In this document: piece after piece, positions 25,978 through 35,774 of the stretch
Position numbering within the stretch: position 1 is the first letter of the stretch
Layout: each line of letters opens with the position of its first letter
NCBI GenBank assembly: GCA_964596125.1
Contig: CAZQRP010000017.1
Coordinates: forward strand, 9,500-73,499
Direction of reading: 5' to 3'
Origin: CAZQRP01 sp964596125
GTDB taxonomy: Bacteria; Chloroflexota; Dehalococcoidia; GIF9; UBA5629
DNA length: 64,000 nt
Program-made: the position numbers and the translations under genes
The notes under the pieces: model-generated
Databases searched by the model: none
The model's input: the letters and a program-made list of their open reading frames with translations, nothing else
What the model was told of the DNA's origin: nothing

Positions 25978-26831
25978 TTACCATAATACTAAGATCAGAC
26001 TGTTTAATTCATTACGGATCTAATTTAACTATGGAGAACATTCTGTTCTAAGGTTATTTAGTTTCATGATGATAGTGAATCCCGGATTAAGACACCACGA
26101 AAAGAAGCCCGGAGAAGATATCTAAGATCAATAACAGGTGTAAACTGACGTCCCTTCCCATAATTGATTATACTAACTACCTCTTCACTTTGAAATATAC
26201 TTGTGCGACTCAAGTGATTGCTCTATACTCCGGGAATGTGGCAGATACTCCGCTGAGTGTAGACTGAGCTTTATTCCTCATTATACTTAGACCTTTCTTA
26301 CTGCTTATTAAAATGATTATTTTTAGCTATTGACGCTGTAAATTAGGGGATGTACTATTCTTTTCATCATTAGTAATATATGATACGGTTGATTGTGACT
26401 GTAAATAGTGTTGACAATCGATATCTAACATCACGGACCTGTTTTAAAATATAATCTGTACCTGGGAAATTTAAAATACCACTAAATAGCCCTCGCCTAC
26501 TAGCTAATGTATAGTTAGATAATTTATTACAATTAACGCTGTTAATAGGAAATATGACGGTAGAGGACTATCCAATGCAATCTACTGTAGCAAACAAAGC
26601 AGATATGGGATAAATCGGAAGATATATGACCTTCACAGCAATAGTACCAATGACAGTATAAGAGATAATTCGATATTACAGAGGCAGAATAATGCTATTG
26701 GAAAGATACAGTTATAACTGAGAAATGCTGGAGATACTGTAATTATATCTCATCTATTTGGAGGTGGAATGATGATGTAAGTTATAAAAAAATATCTTCA
26801 CTTTTATACTATACTAATTGGAGGTGATTTT
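25978..26831. other. 854-base AT-rich intergenic region
   Basis: I see no gene, RNA or convincing gene relic here. It is AT-rich with many stops in all frames. Near the end a ribosome-site-like TTTGGAGGTGG (26758-26768) precedes ATGATGATGTAA, a three-codon frame, about 60 bases before the matching site TTGGAGGTG used by dctP. The dctP promoter presumably lies in this stretch, but I cannot place it with confidence. Confidence 0.5.
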
Positions 26832-27833
26832 ATGAAGCGTAATATATTAATAGTCTTATTAGTAGCAGTGCTAATAGTACCACTTATTATACATGGTGCG
26901 TGTGCCACTACCGCACCCGGCGAGGCGGTCAAGTTGAGATTTGTCTCATTTCTTCCGAATACTCCGCCAAATAATATCCCGGATATGTATTTTATCAACA
27001 AGGTCAATGAGAAGGCTAAGGGTAAACTCATCGTAGAGCATATTGGCGGGCCGGAAGCTATTGCTCCTCCTGATGCTCCTGTATCAGTTAGAAATGGCAC
27101 AATTGAAATGGCTCGCTGTCTCTACACTCTTGTGGACTCTATGGCTCCCGGAGTCGAGTGTCTCTCTCATAATGAGATCAGTTACGCAGAGGTACGGAAG
27201 AAAGCTGGTGATTATATCCAGAGTCTATTCAACAAGTCTGGCCTTTACTGGCTAGGGTATGCAGCCCCGGTACCGATTCAGGCATTTTTATATCTCAATG
27301 CCAATAAGCGTATTGGTAAACCCGAGGACTTTGCCGGCATGAAGATATCAACTCCAGGGCCATCTCCAATACCCTTCTTTAAGGCATTAGGCGCTACTCC
27401 TGTTGTGATTCCGTTACACGAAGTTTTCACTGCGGTAGAGCGGGGAGTAGTCGATGGTTTTTTACTATCGCTGGAATCAGTACCTGGTTTTGGGCTTCAC
27501 GAAGTGACCAAGTATTGTATTGATCATCCCTACACCAGTTGCCCGGATGCGATAATAGTAAATCCAGATAAATGGAATGCCCTTCCGAAAGACCTACAAA
27601 AAATATTGACAGAGTCTGCGATTGAGCATGAAAATGAATTTCCCGATGTATATCTTAAAGAAATGGCTAATCCAGGAAGACAGAAAATGCTAGACGCAGG
27701 TATGGAATTCCTCAAGTTCTCAGACGCTGATGCCAAAAGGTTCCATGATATGTACAAAGAAGCGTCATGGTCAGCTATGATTGGGAAGAATCCGGAGATC
27801 GCTACCAAATTAAAGGGGTTGATTGCACAATAA
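26832..27833 (+). CDS. dctP: TRAP transporter solute-binding lipoprotein DctP (system 3)
   Basis: This 333-residue binding protein has a hydrophobic signal ending in IIHGAC (C24); the lipobox is not ideal (Ile at -4) but a lipoprotein is likely. Unlike the other two binding proteins it lacks the Pro/Thr linker and looks only distantly related to them. DctP-fold regions include EDFAGMKISTPGPSPIPF and VERGVVDGFLLS. S173 replaces the usual carboxylate-binding Arg. The start follows TTGGAGGTG. It heads an operon with dctQ, dctM, the cassette 2 CoA-transferases and the AOR, directly linking uptake to CoA activation. Confidence 0.9.
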   Translation: MKRNILIVLLVAVLIVPLIIHGACATTAPGEAVKLRFVSFLPNTPPNNIPDMYFINKVNEKAKGKLIVEHIGGPEAIAPPDAPVSVRNGTIEMARCLYTLVDSMAPGVECLSHNEISYAEVRKKAGDYIQSLFNKSGLYWLGYAAPVPIQAFLYLNANKRIGKPEDFAGMKISTPGPSPIPFFKALGATPVVIPLHEVFTAVERGVVDGFLLSLESVPGFGLHEVTKYCIDHPYTSCPDAIIVNPDKWNALPKDLQKILTESAIEHENEFPDVYLKEMANPGRQKMLDAGMEFLKFSDADAKRFHDMYKEASWSAMIGKNPEIATKLKGLIAQ

Positions 27834-27878
27834 GCCAGTTATTTCTTGCTTTGACCACTTGGGAGGATAGACTAGACT

Positions 27879-28385
27879 GTGAATGCAGTAAAGAAAGTAA
27901 GTCATTTTTTTGATAAATTGAATGACATATCGGGAGGCATTACAGCAACGCTCCTTGTCCTGGTAGCTCTAGCCATTTCCGTGGATGTTCTATTGAGATA
28001 TATATTGGGGATAACCTTCAGTGGTCTTTTCGAAATCTCCGAATTCAGCCTGCTATGGATTGCCTTTCTTGGTGCTGCCTGGCTATTACAGAAAGATGGG
28101 CATATAAACATGGACCTGATACTCACCCATGTGAAACCGAAGGCCAGAGCTATGACTAATATCATTACTTATGGTGTTAGCACAATTCTATTTGGGATGC
28201 TTACCGGGTATGGTATCATGGTTACCTGGCAGGATTACCAGACCAATTTCATCATGGGGACAGTTCTGGCACCTCCCAAATGGCCTATCGAACTTATTAT
28301 TCCTATAGGCAGCTTTTTGCTCTTCATACAATTGCTGAACAAGACCTATGCCCACGTGCTTAACTGGAAAGCATTAGGGAGATAG
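27879..28385 (+). CDS. dctQ: TRAP transporter small membrane subunit DctQ (system 3)
   Basis: This 168-residue protein has four predicted membrane helices and the DctQ-like segment LLRYILGITFSGLFEISEF. It starts at a GTG at 27879 preceded by GGGAGGAT, 45 bases after dctP. It differs clearly from the DctQ proteins of systems 1 and 2, so system 3 is not a recent duplicate of them. Confidence 0.88.
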   Translation: MNAVKKVSHFFDKLNDISGGITATLLVLVALAISVDVLLRYILGITFSGLFEISEFSLLWIAFLGAAWLLQKDGHINMDLILTHVKPKARAMTNIITYGVSTILFGMLTGYGIMVTWQDYQTNFIMGTVLAPPKWPIELIIPIGSFLLFIQLLNKTYAHVLNWKALGR

Positions 28386-28434
28386 AAAAGCAGATTTGGA
28401 ATAGCAAATCAGTCTAAATTCTGGTATAAACATT

Positions 28435-29748
28435 ATGGATTGGCCACTCGCGCTTTTGCTGATACTGGGCAGCCTTGTGGTGTTAATGCTATCTGGCATG
28501 CCCATAGCTTTTGCTTTCATGCTCACATGTGCCATGGGAGCGGTGGTGTTCTGGGGCGGAATGGAAGGGCTGAAGGCTCTTGTTGTAAATTTATTTAGTG
28601 GAGTGGCCACATTTAACCTCCTGCCGCTGCCACTGTTTATTCTCATGGGCACAATAATATTCGATTCGGGTGTTGGCATCTTGATGGTAGATGCCGTAAA
28701 TAAATGCCTGGGTCGTCTGCCCGGCAGGTTGAGTCTGGTTGCAGTGGGTGCCGGGACTTTACTGGCAACCCTGACCGGCGTCAGCGTGGGCAGTATTGCC
28801 ATCTTAGGTAAGGGATTGGTGCCGGAGATGGAGAAGCGAGGTTATCAGAAACCCATGACATTAGGCCCTATTGTCGGTGGCGGCCAACTCGCCACTATGA
28901 TCCCTCCCAGTGCCCTGGCTGTATTTTTGGGTGCGATAGGCCAGATCTCCATAGGTGAACTGTTAATAGCCATCATTGTACCTGGACTGCTGATGGCTTC
29001 TCTTTTTGGTGCCTATATTATCCTCAGATGCATGATACAGCCCTCGCTTGCTCCTTCTTATGATGTAAGCCGGGTACCGCTATCGGAGAAGTTTCAAGCT
29101 ACAGTCCGTCACGTACTTCCGATAGGAATAATCATCTTTGCTGTTATTGGTGTCATTCTGATAGGTGTTGCCACTCCGTCTGAGGCGGCTGCTCTTGGAG
29201 TTGTCGCTTGCTACATTCTGGCGGCGATTCATAGGAAGCTGAATTGGCAGGTGGTAAAAAAATCTGCTCTGGGAGCAGTAGAGACGTCAATCATGATACT
29301 TATGATCGCCGCCCCGGCGTTTACCTTTAGTAGAATGCTGGCATTTACTGGCGCTATGAGCGGCTTGATAAAGTTTGCTTCAACCCTGCCGGTATCTCCA
29401 ATGGCACTGATCATAGCCATGCAGCTTGTTGTGGTGTTTATGGGTATGTTCATGGGGCCGTTTAGCATAATTATGCTCACGCTACCGATGTACATACCCA
29501 TCGTTAATGCATTGGGTTTTGATCTGGTGTGGTTTGGAGTGATAATGCTGATAAACGTGCAGATGGGACTGATGACACCACCCTTCGGCGGTGACTGCTA
29601 TGTAATGAAAAGTGTTGTTGGAGCAGGAGTGACAGTAACAGATGTCTTCAGGTCTGCCACGCCTTTTATACTATTGACTATTCTGGCCATGGCAATTATT
29701 ATAGTTTTTCCACAGGTAGCGCTCTGGCTACCCAGTGTAATGGCTTAA
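28435..29748 (+). CDS. dctM: TRAP transporter large membrane subunit DctM (system 3)
   Basis: This 437-residue multi-spanning membrane protein has DctM motifs GVSVGSIAILGKGLVPEM, ATMIPPSALAVFLG, GVATPSEAAALGV and MGLMTPPFGGDCY near the C-terminus. It follows dctQ by 49 bases and precedes the CoA-transferase pair by 71 bases. Together with DctP and DctQ it should import an organic acid with a sodium or proton gradient. The different sequence type relative to systems 1 and 2 suggests a distinct substrate. Confidence 0.93.
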   Translation: MDWPLALLLILGSLVVLMLSGMPIAFAFMLTCAMGAVVFWGGMEGLKALVVNLFSGVATFNLLPLPLFILMGTIIFDSGVGILMVDAVNKCLGRLPGRLSLVAVGAGTLLATLTGVSVGSIAILGKGLVPEMEKRGYQKPMTLGPIVGGGQLATMIPPSALAVFLGAIGQISIGELLIAIIVPGLLMASLFGAYIILRCMIQPSLAPSYDVSRVPLSEKFQATVRHVLPIGIIIFAVIGVILIGVATPSEAAALGVVACYILAAIHRKLNWQVVKKSALGAVETSIMILMIAAPAFTFSRMLAFTGAMSGLIKFASTLPVSPMALIIAMQLVVVFMGMFMGPFSIIMLTLPMYIPIVNALGFDLVWFGVIMLINVQMGLMTPPFGGDCYVMKSVVGAGVTVTDVFRSATPFILLTILAMAIIIVFPQVALWLPSVMA

Positions 29749-29819
29749 ATACATGGTAAACGCCAGGGGAATAAATGAATAATCACGGAAAACATTATTG
29801 AAGGGAAATTGAGAAAATT

Positions 29820-31022
29820 ATGGCTGAATCTAATGTGGCATTAGGTGGAATTAAAGTCCTAGACCTGACAAATGATAGAGGACTATATGCTGGCAAGTTG
29901 CTTGCCGACCTCGGTGCGGATGTAATAAAAATAGAGGAGCCAGATGGCAGTAAGGCTAGGCATATAGGCCCATATAAGGATGATGCTCCCATTCTCGAAA
30001 ACAGTCTTTACTTCATAAATTATAATACCAATAAGAGAGGTATTACTTTAAATATACGGAGCTCAGCCGGGCAGGATATTTTTAAACAGCTCGTCAGACA
30101 TAGTGACGTTGTGATCGAAGATTTCGAACCAGGTGTAATGAAATCTTTAGGTCTAGATTATCCGGTGCTTCAAGAGCTAAACCACCGTATCATACTGGCA
30201 TCTGTGACTGGTTTTGGTCATGATGGGCCTTATAGCGCATACAAGGCTCCGGATATTGTCAACTTCGCAATGGGTGGTCTAATGTATATAAGTGGCAGTC
30301 CAGAGGACCCACCGGTTGTAGCTCCATGTGAGCAGGCGTATCATAGCGCCTCTATTATTGCGGCGTCCGGCATTCTAGCTGCGTTGTTTCACCGCCTCAG
30401 CACAGGCAGGGGGCAGATAGTAGAAGTATCGGCCCATGAAGTTATGGCAGCCTTCAATGAGGAATTGATCCTGAGGTACAGTATTGGTTTTGAGCTCAAA
30501 GGGCGTTATGGCAGTCAGCATACCGTGGCCCCAGCACGTATTTATCCATGTAAAGACGGATACGTTCATATAATTGCCCTCGAAGCAAGTCAATGGGGTA
30601 ACCTTCTAGATGTGTTAGGGAAACCCGAAATACTGATGGATAAAGCCTGGTATGACCCTTTCTTTCGCCGCATAAACGTTGATGTTATTGATCCTATCGT
30701 TTCCGAATTCACTATGAAGCATACGAAGAGTGAAATTACTGAACTATGTCAGGAGAGGCATGTACCCTGTACACCGGTCAATACGCCAGAGGATTTCCCT
30801 AACGATCGTCATATTAAGGAAAGGCGCTTTATTACTGAAATAGAACACCCTGCAATCGGCCGACACCGCTATTTAAGCTCTCACTACAAGCTCAGTGAAA
30901 CGCCGGGTAGTATTGAACGGCCCTCTCCATTACTTGGTCAGCACAATAAAGAGGTCTATCGAAATGAACTTGGATACTCGGATGAGGATCTCGAAAGGTT
31001 AAAATCGGAGGGTGTCATTTAA
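29820..31022 (+). CDS. Family III CoA-transferase, probably non-catalytic partner subunit (cassette 2)
   Basis: This 400-residue CaiB/BaiF-fold protein is clearly paralogous to the gene at 7295, sharing GKLLADLGADVIKIEEPDGSK, the DIVNFAMGGLMYISG stretch and VAPCEQAYHSAS. At the catalytic Asp position it has the same Tyr as its paralogue. It precedes the catalytic subunit by 44 bases, the same order as in cassette 1, but here the pair is on the plus strand behind a TRAP operon instead of downstream of the dehydrogenases. The ribosome site is weak. Confidence 0.82.
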   Translation: MAESNVALGGIKVLDLTNDRGLYAGKLLADLGADVIKIEEPDGSKARHIGPYKDDAPILENSLYFINYNTNKRGITLNIRSSAGQDIFKQLVRHSDVVIEDFEPGVMKSLGLDYPVLQELNHRIILASVTGFGHDGPYSAYKAPDIVNFAMGGLMYISGSPEDPPVVAPCEQAYHSASIIAASGILAALFHRLSTGRGQIVEVSAHEVMAAFNEELILRYSIGFELKGRYGSQHTVAPARIYPCKDGYVHIIALEASQWGNLLDVLGKPEILMDKAWYDPFFRRINVDVIDPIVSEFTMKHTKSEITELCQERHVPCTPVNTPEDFPNDRHIKERRFITEIEHPAIGRHRYLSSHYKLSETPGSIERPSPLLGQHNKEVYRNELGYSDEDLERLKSEGVI

Positions 31023-31066
31023 ATTAGGTAACAGTATCATTTCAAAAGGAGGAGTAAAACAAACAA

Positions 31067-32332
31067 ATGAAACTTCCGCTACAGGGAATTAGAGTCCTTG
31101 ATCTCACCGACTACATTATTGGACCGTTTGTAACCTCTCTGCTGGGAAGCTGGGGGGCCGAGGTTATTAGGATGGAATCAAGAATGCGCCTTGGATTTAG
31201 AAGAATAGGGCCATGGGGTCCAAAAGGAAATGCCCCTATTCCGCAAGGTCCTGAATCGGCGATAGATTATTCTAAAGTGGACTTAGGACTCCTGCTAAGC
31301 CCTATGTATGCACAGTTTAATTCCAACAAACTCAGCATAACCTTGAACCTGTCTACGTCAGGGGGCAGGGATGTATTCAAGAAACTTGTTAAAATCAGTG
31401 ATGTTGTGGTTGAAAACTTGAGATTTGGAATCGTGAATGACTGGGGACTTGATTATCCCCACCTTAAAACAGTAAAGGACGATATTATATTCGCTAGTCT
31501 GCGATCAATGGGAAGCGGTCCTTATGAAGAGTGGGCTACATGGGGAATGAATTTACTGTCTTTTTCCGGTTTTGCTTATGGATGGGGTCACCCTTATACT
31601 CCGGTGACTGATAGGGTTGGCTGTCGATATCATGGCGACTACACCTCAGGCGGTGATGGTGTTGCCGCCATCTTAGCTGCTCTTTTTTATCGGGCACAGA
31701 CCGGTAAAGGTCAACATATCGAGCTGTCTCAATTAGAAGCAACTGCATCATTGCTCGGCACAACATATCTCGACTATTTTGTAAATGATCGAGTCTCGTC
31801 ACCGATAGGAAATCGTCATTTACAATTTGCCCCCTATAATTGCTACCGGTGCCGTGGGGATGATAGCTGGTGTGTTATTGCTGTTTCAAGTGAGGAAGAA
31901 TGGGAGCATTTCTGTCAAGCTCTTGAATATACATCGTGGACAAGGGATTCTAAATTCAAAGATATGCAAAGCAGGTTGGAAAATGTAGAGGAGCTTGACC
32001 AGAATATTGAGCGCTGGACCATACAGTATACACCACACCAGGTCATGGGAATTATGCAGCATTTCGGTGTAGCTGCGGGCGCCGTTCAAAATAGCGAGGA
32101 TATTTATCAGGATATACAGTTAAGAGAGAGAGGTTTTGTTATCAATAGGAAAATACCACGGTTAGGCAGCGTGGCCATGGCCGGAATACCTGTAAGGCTC
32201 TCCGAAATATCTTCAGCACCTTCAAAACCGGCCCCGTTTTTGGGAGAACACAATGATTATGTTTTCCAGCAGCTTCTGGGACTAAGCCGTAAGGAAATTG
32301 CAGCATTGGAAGAGCAACAGGTGATTTATTGA
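31067..32332 (+). CDS. Family III CoA-transferase, catalytic subunit (cassette 2)
   Basis: This 421-residue CoA-transferase carries D191 in YHGDYTSGG at the catalytic position. It is paralogous to the 422-residue enzyme at 6003, with matching segments through the whole length (YNCYRCRGDD.WCVIA, EYTSWT.DSKFKDM.SRL). It starts after AAAGGAGGAG. With the preceding gene it should form an active heteromer that passes CoA to an imported acid. Sequence divergence between the copies is spread along the protein, so they are old duplicates likely tuned to different substrates. Confidence 0.86.
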   Translation: MKLPLQGIRVLDLTDYIIGPFVTSLLGSWGAEVIRMESRMRLGFRRIGPWGPKGNAPIPQGPESAIDYSKVDLGLLLSPMYAQFNSNKLSITLNLSTSGGRDVFKKLVKISDVVVENLRFGIVNDWGLDYPHLKTVKDDIIFASLRSMGSGPYEEWATWGMNLLSFSGFAYGWGHPYTPVTDRVGCRYHGDYTSGGDGVAAILAALFYRAQTGKGQHIELSQLEATASLLGTTYLDYFVNDRVSSPIGNRHLQFAPYNCYRCRGDDSWCVIAVSSEEEWEHFCQALEYTSWTRDSKFKDMQSRLENVEELDQNIERWTIQYTPHQVMGIMQHFGVAAGAVQNSEDIYQDIQLRERGFVINRKIPRLGSVAMAGIPVRLSEISSAPSKPAPFLGEHNDYVFQQLLGLSRKEIAALEEQQVIY

Positions 32333-32533
32333 AGCTGGGATCATTGCCTGTGGATAATTTTTGTTAGTATCGTGGGGAAGCGGCGCTCGGGTCGTATTAA
32401 TGAGATGACTATTACAGCCGCACTTTGTTATGTAAATGTGAAGGGCAAACGAAGTGACTTTGTGAGCACATCCAGGGGTAAGAGAGAGATATCTGTTACC
32501 TGGTCAAAAATCAAGGAAAGAGAGGGATCCAAA

Positions 32534-34390
32534 ATGGGGAAGAAGACTGAATTATATGGTTGTATTGGTAAGGCACTTAGGGTGAATTTGACTGATGGTA
32601 CCTTTATCGTGGAAACACTTGGCGAAGACGTACTGCGCAAGTATGTTGGCGGGACCGGCATCGGTGCAATGTTTCTCTATCAAGGTGTGCCTCAAGGTGT
32701 CGAATGGTCGGCCTCGGGGAACCAGATTATTTTTGCTTCTGGACCGCTTGGCGGTACTACTGCGCCTGGCTCAGGTACATTTTCAGTAGTGACCAAGGGG
32801 GCCATCACTAGTGGTGCTACGTCGAGTCAAGCCAATGGCTTTCTCGGGGCTTACATGAAGCGGTCCGGTTTTGACGCTGTTGTTATAGAAGGTGCTTCTA
32901 AAAACTGGGTGTACCTGTATATCCATGATGGAAAGGCTGAGTTAATCAAAGCCGATCATCTGGTAGGCAAAGATACCTGGAAAACAGAAGATGCCATAAA
33001 AAGCGAGATTGATGTACCAGAAAGTGGTGCGAGTGTATTTGGTATCGGCCCAGCGGGTGAGAACCTGGTAAGATTCGCGGCGATTGTCGGCGATAGAGGC
33101 CATGTGGCATCCCATAACGGAGTCGGTGCTGTAATGGGCTCCAAGAAATTGAAGGCAATTGTTGCAGGGCGGGGAAAGAAAGCCATAAAAATGAAGAACA
33201 AAGAAATGGCTTCAGGAGTGAATAAAGAGATCATAAAGGTTGCCAAATCAGTACCTCCTTTTATCTATGATTGGGGAACATCTGTACTCTATGATATGCT
33301 AATGGCAAGTAACGAGCTTCCGATCAAGAATCTCACTACCGCAGAATTTCCTGAGTACGTTAAATTTATTGGCCAAAATTACCGTCCTCATCTTGAATTG
33401 AAGCGCTCTCCATGCTGGTCATGTCAAGCTCGTCATTGTCACATTGTGAAAGTCCTGGAGGGACCTTATGCCGGTTATATAGGTGAGGAACCGGAGTATG
33501 AAGCATTTGCTGCCTGGGGATCGCTTATCGGTCAGACCGATGTTGGCGCAGCCATAATGTTGAGTAATGAAACCGACAGGTTAGGCTTAGATGCTAATGA
33601 AGCTGGTTGGCTCACTGCCATGCTTATGGAATGCTACGAGAAGGGTATTATTAATAAAAACGATGCCGACGGACTTGAACTGACCTGGGGTAATGCTGAA
33701 GCTGTGCGGTCCTTGCTGCATAAGATTGCTTATCGCCAGGGTTTCGGTAACACGCTTGCTGAAGGTATAATGCGAGCATCGGAGGCTATTGGGGGTGAAG
33801 CTCCTAATATTGGAGTATTTGTTAAGAAAGGTAATTCTCCGCGGGGACATGATCACCGTGCCGGTTGGGTTGAGCTCTTTGACACAGCTACCTCCAATGT
33901 TGGTACTCTTGAATCGGGTGGGGTGATGGTAGCTGATCCGTTATCACCACAGGAAGTATCAATGGGAGTTGCCAAGTGTAAAGGGACCCGTTTTTTTAAG
34001 GACTCGCTTGGAGTATGCATTCTTTCCACCGGCGGTTATTTTTCCATGCCTAATGACGACCCGGGTTTGGGAGGTCTTGTCGCTCTCTTGAATGCTGTCA
34101 CCGGGTGGGACTTTAGTCCCGAGGAGGCTATGAAAGCAGGATTGAGGGCAGCTAATACACTGAGGATGTTTAACTTAAGGCATGGGATTACCCCAGAATT
34201 AGAACTTCCATCGACGAGATATGGTTCAGCACCTGCGGAAGGGAGAGCAAAGGGAAAGACCATTATGCCCTACTGGAATGAGATGCTGGATACTTTCTAT
34301 CAGCAGATGGGTTGGGACAGAAATACCGGTAAACCGCTTCCGGATACACTGAGGTCGCTGGGACTGGGGCATTTGGTCGCAGATCTTTGA
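32534..34390 (+). CDS. Aldehyde:ferredoxin oxidoreductase-family tungsten/molybdenum enzyme
   Basis: This 618-residue AOR-family protein starts at the ATG at 32534; the frame is open upstream to 32372 but those codons look unrelated and no AOR begins there. N-terminal pterin-binding motifs include KYVGGTGIGA and FASGPLGGTTAPGSGTFS. Cluster ligands are C294, C297 and C302 in the centre and C495 near the C-terminus, the last matching C494 of the Pyrococcus enzyme. AORs oxidise aldehydes to acids with ferredoxin as acceptor. BamB, the catalytic subunit of class II benzoyl-CoA reductase, is a relative, but its partner genes are absent here. It lies 201 bases after the CoA-transferases and converges with the cassette 2 dehydrogenases. 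Oxidation of an aromatic aldehyde made by the aldolase-like protein is my preferred role. Confidence 0.85.
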   Translation: MGKKTELYGCIGKALRVNLTDGTFIVETLGEDVLRKYVGGTGIGAMFLYQGVPQGVEWSASGNQIIFASGPLGGTTAPGSGTFSVVTKGAITSGATSSQANGFLGAYMKRSGFDAVVIEGASKNWVYLYIHDGKAELIKADHLVGKDTWKTEDAIKSEIDVPESGASVFGIGPAGENLVRFAAIVGDRGHVASHNGVGAVMGSKKLKAIVAGRGKKAIKMKNKEMASGVNKEIIKVAKSVPPFIYDWGTSVLYDMLMASNELPIKNLTTAEFPEYVKFIGQNYRPHLELKRSPCWSCQARHCHIVKVLEGPYAGYIGEEPEYEAFAAWGSLIGQTDVGAAIMLSNETDRLGLDANEAGWLTAMLMECYEKGIINKNDADGLELTWGNAEAVRSLLHKIAYRQGFGNTLAEGIMRASEAIGGEAPNIGVFVKKGNSPRGHDHRAGWVELFDTATSNVGTLESGGVMVADPLSPQEVSMGVAKCKGTRFFKDSLGVCILSTGGYFSMPNDDPGLGGLVALLNAVTGWDFSPEEAMKAGLRAANTLRMFNLRHGITPELELPSTRYGSAPAEGRAKGKTIMPYWNEMLDTFYQQMGWDRNTGKPLPDTLRSLGLGHLVADL

Positions 34391-34564
34391 CCGGATAATT
34401 TAAGCCGAAAAATACTTTAGAGATAGCTATAACTTAATATATAGGGAAAGCATAAAAGTATAAGACCAGTTTATACACTGGTTGTTGTGCTCCGATAATC
34501 TGTTTATATTTGTTGGTCTTTTTAAAGCTTCGGTTTTTATAATTTTATTTTTCGGTAGAGGGCT

Positions 34565-35698
34565 TTATAAGCCTAGCTCTTGTGCTATTATTTCTCGATG
34601 ATAGTCGGCATCACCAAAAGCAATTTCGGCAGCTTTCGCACGCCTGACGTATAGTTCGACATCCATGTCCCTGGTAAAGGCAATTGTGCCATGGATCTGA
34701 TGACCCAGGGCAGTAATACGGTGATAAGCTTCACTGGCCCAGGCCTTGGCTATGGCAACCTGCTTTGAGCTGGGAAGTCCCTCATCCAGCAGCCATGCTG
34801 ATTTATAGGTATTGAACTTTGATCCATCGATATCTGTTACCATCTCTGCACAATAATGCTGGATAACTTGAAAGCTACCGATAGGACGGCCAAACTGTAT
34901 CCTCTCTTTGGCATAGCTAACTGTCATTTCCAAGACCTGCTCGGCTCCGCCTACTATCTCAGCACATTTCGCTACAGCGGCCCGCTGCAGCGTTCTCTGT
35001 ATTCCCTCCCATGCATGGCCTTCTTCACCGACCATATTTTCAGCTGGCACCGGTACATTGTCAAAGACGACCTCAAACTGCTTGTCGCAAGCCATTGTCT
35101 TGAGCGTTGTGCAGGTAATACCAGGGCTTTTGGAATCGATGAGGAAAAGGGTGATTTTGCTCTCTTGTGTACTTGCTTCACTACTTCCAGTGGCAACCAG
35201 CAGGTAATCGGCAATATGGGCATCGGAAACAAAGAGTTTGGTACCATTAATCACATATCCATCACCAGTACGGGTAGCCTTACAGGCGATATTTTCAGGC
35301 GCATAGCTATCGGAGGGTTCAGTTAATGCCAGAGTGCAAATCAAGTCTCCCTTGGTTATGCCAGGCAAGAACTTTTCCTTTTGTTCTTCGCTACCTATAT
35401 CCAGGATAGTTAAGCCGCTCAGAACAACTGTCGGTATGAAGGGGGATGGTAAGCAGGCTCGTCCCATTTCCTCAAGCAGAATAATCAGGTCAGAAAAGCT
35501 TCCTTCGCTTCCACCATACTTTTCGGGAAATGGCAATGCCATCCAACCTAGCTCCGCCATCTCCTTCCACAGCTCAGGTGAATACCCCGTTTGATCTTCT
35601 TCCATTTCACGGACAAACTGCTTGGAGCACTCCTTGGTAAGAAAATCACGGGCCATTTTCTTGAGCATCTCCTGCATTTCAGAAAGAGCAAAATCCAT
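34565..35698 (-). CDS. Acyl-CoA dehydrogenase-like subunit without catalytic Glu (cassette 2)
   Basis: This 377-residue paralogue of the protein at 8515 has the same opening (LSEMQ.ML), the EKYGGSEGSFSDLIILLEEM stretch and YAKERIQFGRPIGSFQVIQHY. The helix-G base site is Ala (RAAVAKCAE) and the C-terminal base site is Phe (AEIAFGDADYH), so it cannot carry the catalytic base. It is the last gene of the minus-strand arm of cassette 2, 76 bases after the catalytic dehydrogenase. The start at 35698 follows TAGGAG. The likely state is a heteromer with the upstream gene product. Confidence 0.82.
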   Translation of the reverse strand: MDFALSEMQEMLKKMARDFLTKECSKQFVREMEEDQTGYSPELWKEMAELGWMALPFPEKYGGSEGSFSDLIILLEEMGRACLPSPFIPTVVLSGLTILDIGSEEQKEKFLPGITKGDLICTLALTEPSDSYAPENIACKATRTGDGYVINGTKLFVSDAHIADYLLVATGSSEASTQESKITLFLIDSKSPGITCTTLKTMACDKQFEVVFDNVPVPAENMVGEEGHAWEGIQRTLQRAAVAKCAEIVGGAEQVLEMTVSYAKERIQFGRPIGSFQVIQHYCAEMVTDIDGSKFNTYKSAWLLDEGLPSSKQVAIAKAWASEAYHRITALGHQIHGTIAFTRDMDVELYVRRAKAAEIAFGDADYHREIIAQELGL

Positions 35699-35774
35699 TA
35701 ACTTTTCTCCTATATATTTAAGCTAATTAATTTAGGTATTCAATGCTATGTTATTCATTAATCGGAGCGAAGTG

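Noticed and set aside
26401..26460. Sigma-70 promoter from TTGACA at 26411
   Set aside because: The nearest TATAAT-like box is about 30 bases away, too far for a functional pair.
32372..32533. 54-residue N-terminal extension of the AOR
   Set aside because: AOR proteins begin close to the YGCIGKALRVNL region; the extension is unlike the family and the ATG at 32534 has a usable ribosome site.
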